A DNA stretch of 6,409 nucleotides from DASZJY01 sp036260255 (lineage in GTDB: Bacteria; Actinomycetota; Acidimicrobiia; Acidimicrobiales; AC-14), in NCBI GenBank assembly GCA_036260255.1, contig DATAAF010000044.1:1-6409 (forward strand). Direction: 5' to 3'. Below the pieces are notes generated by a model that was given only the letters and a program-made list of their open reading frames with translations, did not search any database and was not told where the DNA came from. Shown here in pieces: positions 1-5,364 of this stretch (position 1 is its first letter; each line of letters opens with the position of its first letter). The position numbers and the translations under genes are program-made.

Positions 1-1
1 C

Positions 2-301
2 GAGTTCACCACCGCCAGCCTCACGTCGCAGAACGTCGACGACAAGATGCACTGGCCGCCCCGCACCGAGTCGCTGGCGATCGAGGAGGCCATGGTGAAG
101 GCGCTCCCCCACGTCGCCTGGTGCGAGCTCGACAGCAACGGCTACGTGCTGGTCGACGTCCGGCCCGAGCGGGTGACCGCCGAGTGGTGGCACGTGGACA
201 CCGTCCTGCGGCCGTCGACGGGCGAGCGCTGCTCGGCCCGGTGGTCGGTGGAGGCGGGCTCGTCGCGCCTCGTGGAGGAGCCGGTGCCCGCCGCCCGCTG
301 A
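2..301 (+). CDS. phoD: PhoD-type alkaline phosphatase, C-terminal fragment (5' end outside window)
   Basis: This is the last 99 codons of a larger gene; the reading frame is open from base 2 to a TGA at 299-301. PhoD-family enzymes are secreted, metal-dependent phosphomono- and phosphodiesterases that release phosphate outside the cell. The visible part matches the tail of the actinobacterial PhoD type: EFTTASLTSQN near the start, then WPPRTESLAIEEA, a PHVAW segment, and the GYVLVDVRPERVTAEWW block leading into VDTVLRPSTGE. The metal-binding residues and the Tat signal peptide expected in this family would lie upstream of the window, so catalytic integrity cannot be judged. It ends in a short hydrophilic tail (EEPVPAAR). 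It is convergent with rnhB, with the 107-bp inverted-repeat element between the two. The family call rests on recognising the tail alone. Confidence 0.8.
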   Translation, partial: EFTTASLTSQNVDDKMHWPPRTESLAIEEAMVKALPHVAWCELDSNGYVLVDVRPERVTAEWWHVDTVLRPSTGERCSARWSVEAGSSRLVEEPVPAAR

Positions 302-312
302 GGGGCTCCGTT

Positions 313-419
313 CTAGGAGCGTGCTGATCTACTTCGGTCGGGCCGGTGGCCCGAAGCGCCGACCAGCGGCTACGCGGTCTTCCTTCGCTGGTCGGCGCGA
401 TAGAACAGCACGCTCCTAG
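313..419. repeat. 107-bp inverted-repeat element with two internal hairpins, candidate MITE
   Basis: The ends are near-perfect inverted repeats: 313-331 pairs with 401-419 at 18 of 19 positions, the only mismatch being 327/405. Inside are a 7-bp perfect hairpin (338-344 with 348-354, loop GGT) and a 13-bp perfect hairpin (356-368 with 386-398, 17-nt loop). On either strand the whole would fold as a three-way junction. Each end carries CTAG (313-316 and 416-419). Members of the IS630/Tc1-mariner group insert at CTAG and duplicate the central TA, so a non-autonomous derivative (MITE) of about 101 bp at 316-416, flanked by TA, fits. The CTA at 416-418 is the complement of the rnhB TAG stop, so the insertion would have kept that stop. 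There is no ORF and no U-tract. Alternatives are an elaborate bidirectional terminator for the convergent genes, or a REP/BIME-like repeat. Confidence 0.75.
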
Positions 420-1114
420 CCCACCTCGTCCCAGAGCTCGAGCTGGGGATCGGGGCGCACGAAGCGGGGGACGCCGCCCCACGGCAGGTGGTCCATGAAG
501 ACCCACGCCCGGCGGTGGATGGAAGTCGGTCCCCAGGCGGCCAGCGCCGCCTTGTGCCGAGGGCACGGGTAACCCTTGTTGAGGTCGAAGTCGTAGGCGG
601 GGAAGTTCGGCGCCTCGGCCCGCATGATCCGGTCGCGGGTGACCTTGGCGAGGATGGAGGCGGTGGCGATCGACAGGCAGGAGGCGTCGCCTCTCACGAT
701 GCGCCGGACCCGCCCGGTGCCCACGAAGTCCCAGCGCCCGTCGACGAGCACGGCGTCGGGAGTGACACCGAGGCCCTCCAGAGCCCGCCGGGCGGCCAGG
801 CGCTGGGCCTCGGACATGCCGAGCTCGTCGCACTCCTCCTGGCTGGCGTGGCCCACCGCCCACGCCCGGCACCAGGCGGCGATGCGGGGGAAGAGGCGCT
901 CGCGCTCCTCCTCGGTGAGCATCTTGGAGTCGCGGACCTTGTAGACCCGCCGCTCCTGAGGCAGTACCGCCGCGCCCACCGAGATGGGCCCCGCCCAGGA
1001 GCCCCGGCCGACCTCGTCGATCCCGACGACGACGTCGGCACCCTCCTCCCACAGGGCCCGTTCGAGCGACAGGCTGGGGACCGTCTGGCGGCGGACGACG
1101 GGAGCGGGCGCCAC
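416..1114 (-). CDS. rnhB: Ribonuclease HII
   Basis: RNase HII cuts the RNA strand of RNA:DNA hybrids and starts removal of single ribonucleotides misincorporated into DNA; it acts in the cytoplasm. The 232-residue protein carries the hallmark GIDEVGRGSWAGP at about residues 31-43, DSKML at 62-66, a VLVDG strand at 123-126, RGDAS at 141-145, ASILAKVTRDR at 152-162, and the KGYPCPRH and SIHRR segments near 180-202. By comparison with the E. coli enzyme, the DEDD metal site is D33, E34, D125 and D143, all present. The start is GTG at 1112-1114. The length is slightly above the usual ~200 because of about 30 residues ahead of the catalytic core and about 20 after it. It lies 26 bp after selD on the same strand. 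Its TAG stop falls within the right arm of the inverted-repeat element. Confidence 0.95.
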   Translation of the reverse strand: MAPAPVVRRQTVPSLSLERALWEEGADVVVGIDEVGRGSWAGPISVGAAVLPQERRVYKVRDSKMLTEEERERLFPRIAAWCRAWAVGHASQEECDELGMSEAQRLAARRALEGLGVTPDAVLVDGRWDFVGTGRVRRIVRGDASCLSIATASILAKVTRDRIMRAEAPNFPAYDFDLNKGYPCPRHKAALAAWGPTSIHRRAWVFMDHLPWGGVPRFVRPDPQLELWDEVG

Positions 1115-1122
1115 GGCGCCCG

Positions 1123-1128
1123 ACCCTA
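1123..1128 (-). promoter_or_regulatory. Possible -10 element (TAGGGT) for a leaderless rnhB transcript
   Basis: On the minus strand TAGGGT matches the actinobacterial TANNNT -10 pattern and ends 8 nt before the rnhB GTG start. That would place transcription initiation at or next to the start codon. No convincing Shine-Dalgarno sequence and no -35 hexamer are seen. This is an inference from spacing and from the same pattern at neighbouring genes; readthrough from selD remains possible. Confidence 0.4.
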
Positions 1129-1140
1129 CCGTGGCCGGAG

Positions 1141-2178
1141 TCAGCCGAGGCGGACGGAAGCCGGACCCGGGGTGACCTCGCCCACCGGCACGAAGCCGGC
1201 GTCCACCACGGAGGCGTCGGCGGCCAGGTCGGGCGGGACGGCGGCGAGGAGGCCGCCGGACGTCTGGGGGTCGAAGGCCAGCGCCTCCAGGGGGGCGTCG
1301 GCCGACGACACCACCTTGCCTTGCAGGTGGGCCCGGTTGCGGGCGTCGCCCCCCGTACGCACCCCTGCCTCGGCCGCCGCCAGCGCCCCCGGGTAGAGGG
1401 GCAGCGACCGGCTGTCCAGCTCGAGGCAGGTGCCCGAGCGCTCGGCCATCTCCCAGGCGTGGCCCAGGAGGCCGAAGCCGGTGACGTCGGTCACCGCGTG
1501 GGGCGGCTCGGGCAGCGCCGAGAGCGTCTCCGCCGCCCGGCGGTTGAGGCGGCGCATGTAGGTGATGGCGGTGGCCTTGTCATCGGCGGTGCCGCCGGCG
1601 AGGACGATCCCGGTGCCCAGGGGCTTGGACAGCAGGAGGACGTCACCGGGGCGGGCGCCCGCCTTCGTCCACACCCGTTCGGGGTGGACGAGGCCCTGCA
1701 CGGCCAGCCCGAAGATCGGCTCGTCGGAGCGGATGGTGTGTCCACCGGCGACGATCCCCCCCGCCTCGACGACGGTGCGGGCGGCGGCGCCGAGGATGGC
1801 GCCGATGACCTCGACGGGCATGCGCTCGGGGAAGGCGGAGATGTTGAGGGCGAGCACCACCCGGCCGCCCATGGCGAACACGTCGCTGCAGGCGTTGGCG
1901 GCGGCGATGGCGCCGAAGTCGTCGGCGTCGTCGACCAGGGGCGGGAAGAAGTCGGTGGTCGCGACGAGGGCGGCCTCGTCGGAGAGGCGGTAGACGGCAG
2001 CGTCGTCGAACGGCGCCAGACCCACGACCAGGTCGGGGACGGCCCCGTCCGTCACCAGTGACCGCACCAGTCCGGACAGCGGGGCGGCGCCCCACTTGGC
2101 CGCGCAGCCTCCGCAGGAGGTCCATTCGGTGAGGTTGACGGCTGGCGCGGTGGCGGCGTTGGCGTCGGTGGTCGTCAT
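1141..2178 (-). CDS. selD: Selenide, water dikinase (selenophosphate synthetase)
   Basis: SelD makes selenophosphate from selenide and ATP, the selenium donor for selenocysteine, 2-selenouridine in tRNA, and selenium-dependent molybdenum enzymes. The 345-residue protein has the glycine-rich loop CGGCAAK at 22-28; Cys25 and Lys28 align with the essential C17 and K20 of the E. coli enzyme. The metal/ATP aspartates are visible in DDAAVY (D59), TTDFF (D76), NACSDVFAMGG (D99) and TDVTGFGLLGH (D231). GGHTIRSDEPIFGLAV (145-160) and DPQTSGGLLAAV (303-314) are further signatures. The start chosen is ATG at 2176-2178, because a longer in-frame version would add 34 low-complexity residues antisense to nothing conserved and run into cutA. 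The active-site residue is ordinary Cys rather than Sec. It lies 40 bp after cutA and 26 bp before rnhB. No other selenium gene is in the window. Confidence 0.96.
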   Translation of the reverse strand: MTTTDANAATAPAVNLTEWTSCGGCAAKWGAAPLSGLVRSLVTDGAVPDLVVGLAPFDDAAVYRLSDEAALVATTDFFPPLVDDADDFGAIAAANACSDVFAMGGRVVLALNISAFPERMPVEVIGAILGAAARTVVEAGGIVAGGHTIRSDEPIFGLAVQGLVHPERVWTKAGARPGDVLLLSKPLGTGIVLAGGTADDKATAITYMRRLNRRAAETLSALPEPPHAVTDVTGFGLLGHAWEMAERSGTCLELDSRSLPLYPGALAAAEAGVRTGGDARNRAHLQGKVVSSADAPLEALAFDPQTSGGLLAAVPPDLAADASVVDAGFVPVGEVTPGPASVRLG

Positions 2179-2185
2179 CGGGTCC

Positions 2186-2191
2186 AGTATC
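2186..2191 (-). promoter_or_regulatory. Possible -10 element (GATACT) upstream of selD
   Basis: On the minus strand GATACT ends 7 nt before the selD ATG, the spacing expected for a leaderless message. It matches four of six positions of TATAAT but lacks the first T of TANNNT, so it is weaker than the elements at the neighbouring genes. A GGA at 2183-2185 could instead act as a poor ribosome binding site. Confidence 0.3.
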
Positions 2192-2218
2192 GCCCGGGCC
2201 CGGTGGTTGCGTGAGCGG

Positions 2219-2563
2219 CTACTCGGCTGGCTTGGCGGTGACCACGTCGGTGATCCAGCGCAGGTAGCGCTCGCTGCCACCCACGACGGGCACGGCGATG
2301 ATCTCGGGCGTGTCGTAGGAGTGGGCCTTGCGGACCGCGGCCACCACGTCGGCGAGTCGGTCGTCGGTGGTCTTGATCAGGCACAGCCACTCGGTGGCGG
2401 TGTCGAGCTCGCCCTCCCACCAGAACCGGCTCTCGACCGGGCCCACGACCTGGACGCAGGCCGCCAGCCGCCGGCCCAGGACCGCCGTGGCCACCCCGTC
2501 GGCCTCCTCCTGCGAGCCCGCCGCGACCTGGACCTGCAACCACCCTCCCGTGCCCTCGCCCAC
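2219..2563 (-). CDS. cutA: CutA1 divalent-cation tolerance protein
   Basis: This is a small cytosolic protein of the CutA1 family, a trimeric ferredoxin-like fold linked genetically to copper and other divalent-cation tolerance; its molecular role is still unclear. With the GTG start at 2561-2563 it has 114 residues, the normal family size. Family signatures are in the right order: LAACVQVVGPVESRFWWEGE at 33-52, LIKTTDDR at 62-69, HSYDTPEIIAVPVVGGSERY at 81-100 and LRWI at 101-104. A longer version from an ATG at 2657-2659 is open, but its extra 32 residues are Arg/Ala-rich, match nothing in CutA, and would run across the promoter of the divergent mannosidase, so the GTG start is preferred. 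It is the first gene of the cutA-selD-rnhB run; the stop is TAG. Confidence 0.93.
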   Translation of the reverse strand: MGEGTGGWLQVQVAAGSQEEADGVATAVLGRRLAACVQVVGPVESRFWWEGELDTATEWLCLIKTTDDRLADVVAAVRKAHSYDTPEIIAVPVVGGSERYLRWITDVVTAKPAE

Positions 2564-2569
2564 GGCCCG

Positions 2570-2575
2570 ATCGTA
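2570..2575 (-). promoter_or_regulatory. Possible -10 element (TACGAT) for a leaderless cutA transcript
   Basis: On the minus strand TACGAT fits TANNNT and lies 6 nt before the preferred GTG start of cutA, which would make the message leaderless. It independently supports the shorter GTG start over the upstream ATG. No recognisable -35 hexamer is found at the usual distance. Confidence 0.45.
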
Positions 2576-2603
2576 CGAGCCGCCGGCACGAGGCGCCCCA
2601 CGC

Positions 2604-2647
2604 CGTCGGGCGAGCGTCGCTCGGGCCCCCGCCCGAGCGTCCCGACG
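2604..2647. promoter_or_regulatory. Nested dyads in the cutA/mannosidase divergent region, candidate operator
   Basis: A perfect 9-bp inverted repeat with a 4-base C loop (2618-2626 with 2631-2639) sits inside a 7-bp inverted repeat (2604-2610 with 2641-2647). The left arm also belongs to a second dyad, CGAGCG-T-CGCTCG at 2611-2623, so the half-site CGAGCG/CGCTCG occurs three times. The block lies between the divergent start codons and directly upstream of the putative -10 of the mannosidase gene, covering where a -35 box would fall. This placement suits a regulator binding site, but GC-rich DNA produces such dyads readily and no regulator gene is nearby. Confidence 0.35.
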
Positions 2648-2653
2648 CCGCCG

Positions 2654-2659
2654 TACCAT
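2654..2659 (+). promoter_or_regulatory. Possible -10 element (TACCAT) for a leaderless mannosidase transcript
   Basis: TACCAT fits TANNNT and ends 7 nt before the ATG at 2667, so transcription would begin at or beside the start codon. The 7-nt gap (CCCCGGT) holds no Shine-Dalgarno sequence, which favours leaderless initiation. The region where a -35 box would be expected is occupied by the dyads. Confidence 0.45.
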
Positions 2660-2666
2660 CCCCGGT

Positions 2667-5288
2667 ATGACGAGGCGTGTCGCCGTCGTCCCCCATACGC
2701 ACTGGGACCGGGAGTGGTACTCGCCGTTCCAGTCCTTGCGCCTGCGGCTGGTCGACCTGCTCGACGACCTGCTCCCTCGACTGGAGGCCGAGGGCTCGCA
2801 CTTCCTGCTCGACGGGCAGCTGGCGGCGGTCGACGACTACCTGGAGGTGCGCCCCGAGGCCGAGGACCCCGTGCGGAGGTTGGTGGCCTCTGGCCGGCTG
2901 TCCATCGGGCCCTGGTACGTGCTTCCCGACGAGTTCTGCGTGTCCGGCGAGACGCTGGTGCGCAACCTCGAGCTGGGGCTCGAGCGGGCGGACCGGCTGG
3001 GTGGGTCGATGGACATCGGCTACCTGCCCGACATGTTCGGCCACGTCGCCCAGATGCCGCAGCTCCTGCGCCTCGCCGGCTTCGACCACGCCGTCGTCTG
3101 GCGGGGCGTCCCGGCGGCGGTGGACCGCACCGCGTTCTGGTGGTCGGCGCCCGACGGGTCGACCGTCCGCGCCGAGTACCTGGCCACGAGCTACGCCAAC
3201 GGGGCCGCCGTCCCCGACGACGCCAAGCGCCTCCTGGACCGGGTGCGGGCGCACGAGGTCGAGCTGGGCCCACTTCTCGCCCCCGGCGCACCCCTGCTCT
3301 GGATGAACGGGGCCGACCACCAGGCGCCCCAACCATGGCTCGCCCGGGTGGTGGACGAGGTCAACGCCTTCCAGGACTACTACCAGCTGGTCGTCACCTC
3401 CCTCACCCGGTACCTGGCGACCGCTCCCACCGCGGGCCTGCCCGCCTGGACCGGGGAGCTGCGCTCGAGCGCCCGGGCCAACCTGCTCATGGGCGTCCTC
3501 TCCAACCGGGTCGACGTGAAGCAGGCGGCGGCGCGGGCCGAGCGGGCGCTGGAGCGGCGGGCCGAGCCCCTGTGCGCCCTGTACCTCCCCCCCGAGCGCT
3601 GGCCGGCGATCGCGCTCCGGCTGGCCTGGCTGGGCGTGGTGCGCAACGCCGCCCACGACTCGTCGTGTGCCTGCTCGGCCGACGACGTGGTCGACGCCGT
3701 CCTCCACCGCTACGCCGAGGCCCGCCAGGTCGCCGAGGGCTTGGCCGACCGCGCTCTCGCCGCCCTCGCCGCGTCGGCGAGCGTCGAGGGGCCGCTGGCC
3801 GTCAACCTGACAGCGCGTCCCCGCAGCGGCCTGGTGGAGGTGGTCGTGGCCGGCGAGCCTCCGGCCGGGAGCCAGACGCTCACGTACCGAGAAGCCCGGT
3901 CATGGGACGTCACCGTCGCCGGGGCCGACATCGTCACCGTCCTCGGGCAGGTACGCAACCGAGCGCTCGCCGTCGGGGCGGAGATCTGCTCGATCGACGT
4001 CGTCGACCACGACGACGGGCTCGACGTCGCCGTCCGGGTTGCCGCCCCCCCGAGGGTCGACCCGACCGCTACGTCCGACCTGTTCGACCTCTACGCCCGC
4101 GCCGGCGCCCGCCGCCACGCCCCCGTCCGGCTCCGGGTCCAGGAGGAGGCGTTCACCCGGGCCCTCATGAGGGTGGACGACGTGCCTCCGTTCGGTTGGC
4201 GGGCGGTCGAGCCCGGGACCGTCGCCCCGGTGCGGGCCGACGGTCAGGCGATGGAGAACGGCCGGGTCCGGGTCGAGGTCGATCCCGACCACGGCACCTT
4301 CTCGATCGACGACCGCTCCGGGGTCGCGGTCACCGGCCTCGACCGCCTGGTCGACGACGGCGACGCCGGCGACACCTACAACTGGTCACCGCCGGCGACC
4401 GACGCGGTCGTCGACCGGCCCGAGTCGGTGACCGTCGAGGTGGCCGAGAGCGGTCCCCTGCGCGCCGTCCTGCTCGTCACCCGCACGTTCGCCTGGCCCG
4501 AGCGGGTGGTCGGCGGCGCCCGCTCGGGGAGCCAGCGCGTCGACGTCCACACCCGCTTGGAGCTGCACGCCGGCGAGCGCCTCGTGCGGGTGGCGACCAG
4601 CTTCGACAACCGTTGCCGTGATCACCGCGTGCGGTCGTGGTTCCCGCTACCCGAGGGAGCGAGCGTCTCGCGGGCGGAGTGCGCCTTCGGGATCGTCGAG
4701 CGGGGCCTCACCGCCGAAGGCGGTCCCCAGGAGGCCGGGGTCCCGACCTTCCCCTCCCGGCGGTTCGTGTGCGCCGGCGGCCTCACCGTCGTCCACGAGG
4801 GGCTGCTCGAGTACGAGCTGGTGGACGGCGGCCGCGCCCTGGCCCTCACCCTCCTGCGGGCGGTCGGCCTGCTCTCGGGCACCGACCTGACCACCCGGCC
4901 CGGGCCGGCGGGACCGCCGGTGCCCGCGGAGGGCGCCCAGATGCAGGGCCGCCGGGAGATGCGCTACGGGGTGGTGGTCGGCGAGCCCGACCCATGGGGG
5001 GCGGTCGACGACGCCTTCCTCCCCCTCGAGCTGGCGACCGGCTCGGGCCGCGGGACCCTTCCGCCGACGGGCTCCGCTCTGACCGTCGCCGGCGCCCAGG
5101 TGTCGGCCGTCCGCCGGGTCGGCGCCCAGCTGGAGCTGCGCGTGTTCAACCCGACGCCCGGTACGACGACGGTGGCGTTGCCTGGGCGGCGGGGGTGGCT
5201 GGTCGATCTACGGGGCCGCCCGCAGGAGCCGTTCGACGGGTCGTTCCCGCTCCGCCCCTGGGGCATCGCCACCGTCCGCCTCGACTGA
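2667..5288 (+). CDS. Glycoside hydrolase family 38 alpha-mannosidase
   Basis: GH38 enzymes are retaining, zinc-dependent alpha-mannosidases. This 873-residue protein has no signal peptide or membrane segment, so it probably acts in the cytoplasm on imported or internal alpha-mannosides. The N-terminal catalytic domain shows HTHWDREWY at 10-18, GPWYVLPDEF at 81-90, GYLPDMFGHVAQMP at 118-131 and AHDSSCACSADDVV at 329-342. By analogy with the Golgi enzyme, zinc ligands are H12, D14, D122 (also the nucleophile) and H330, all present. Residues from about 370 onward form the beta-rich central and C-terminal GH38 domains. The HTHWDREWY/GYLPD pattern places it in the bacterial group with E. coli MngB and streptococcal alpha-1,3-mannosidases rather than with the lysosomal type. 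The exact substrate (mannosylglycerate, mannan fragments or glycoconjugates) cannot be told. The ATG start is fixed by the HTHWD block close behind it. It is transcribed alone, divergent from cutA. Confidence 0.95.
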   Translation: MTRRVAVVPHTHWDREWYSPFQSLRLRLVDLLDDLLPRLEAEGSHFLLDGQLAAVDDYLEVRPEAEDPVRRLVASGRLSIGPWYVLPDEFCVSGETLVRNLELGLERADRLGGSMDIGYLPDMFGHVAQMPQLLRLAGFDHAVVWRGVPAAVDRTAFWWSAPDGSTVRAEYLATSYANGAAVPDDAKRLLDRVRAHEVELGPLLAPGAPLLWMNGADHQAPQPWLARVVDEVNAFQDYYQLVVTSLTRYLATAPTAGLPAWTGELRSSARANLLMGVLSNRVDVKQAAARAERALERRAEPLCALYLPPERWPAIALRLAWLGVVRNAAHDSSCACSADDVVDAVLHRYAEARQVAEGLADRALAALAASASVEGPLAVNLTARPRSGLVEVVVAGEPPAGSQTLTYREARSWDVTVAGADIVTVLGQVRNRALAVGAEICSIDVVDHDDGLDVAVRVAAPPRVDPTATSDLFDLYARAGARRHAPVRLRVQEEAFTRALMRVDDVPPFGWRAVEPGTVAPVRADGQAMENGRVRVEVDPDHGTFSIDDRSGVAVTGLDRLVDDGDAGDTYNWSPPATDAVVDRPESVTVEVAESGPLRAVLLVTRTFAWPERVVGGARSGSQRVDVHTRLELHAGERLVRVATSFDNRCRDHRVRSWFPLPEGASVSRAECAFGIVERGLTAEGGPQEAGVPTFPSRRFVCAGGLTVVHEGLLEYELVDGGRALALTLLRAVGLLSGTDLTTRPGPAGPPVPAEGAQMQGRREMRYGVVVGEPDPWGAVDDAFLPLELATGSGRGTLPPTGSALTVAGAQVSAVRRVGAQLELRVFNPTPGTTTVALPGRRGWLVDLRGRPQEPFDGSFPLRPWGIATVRLD

Positions 5289-5291
5289 CGA

Positions 5292-5314
5292 GCGTTCTGG
5301 CGCGCCCAGAGCGC
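5292..5314. terminator. Terminator-like hairpin between convergent genes
   Basis: A 9-bp stem containing one G-U pair (5292-5300 with 5306-5314, loop CGCGC) sits 4 bp after the mannosidase stop codon, within the 76-bp gap facing the end of the VWA gene. No T-run follows on the plus strand (the next bases are GAAAACC), and none follows on the minus strand. It is therefore not a classical intrinsic terminator, although actinobacteria often use hairpins without a U-tract. Confidence 0.45.
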
Positions 5315-5364
5315 GAAAACCAACCACTTCCGTCACCCAATTCGTGGGGGAGTGGGAGCGGGGG

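Noticed and set aside
316..416. tRNA or tmRNA hidden in the folded element
   Set aside because: The long terminal stem and side hairpins recall a cloverleaf, but there is no T-loop consensus, no anticodon arm of the right size and no CCA-like end, and the terminal stem is 18 pairs rather than 7.
488..1396. A 302-codon plus-strand frame opposite rnhB and the end of selD
   Set aside because: It is antisense to conserved RNase HII and SelD motifs, is compositionally biased, and shows no family signature.
2102..2116. Selenocysteine in the SelD active-site loop
   Set aside because: The loop reads CGGCAAK with ordinary cysteine codons. There is no in-frame TGA before the natural stop at 1141-1143.
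2564..2659. A 32-residue extension of CutA from an upstream ATG
   Set aside because: The extra residues are Arg/Ala-rich, absent from the CutA family, and would overlap the promoter region of the divergent gene.
2328..2666. A 113-residue N-terminal extension of the mannosidase in the same frame
   Set aside because: The extension is antisense to cutA and looks random. GH38 proteins of this type begin a few residues before HTHWDREWY, as they do from the ATG at 2667.
2175..3707. A 510-codon open frame on the minus strand, running through cutA and the start of the mannosidase
   Set aside because: It is a GC-rich shadow: it has no recognisable domain and is antisense to the conserved GH38 catalytic domain, which has all its active-site motifs in the other frame.
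2096..4621. An 841-codon open frame on the plus strand overlapping selD, cutA and the mannosidase
   Set aside because: Its translation is an Arg/Pro/Gly-rich low-complexity string typical of an out-of-frame reading of high-GC DNA, and three well-supported genes occupy the same bases.
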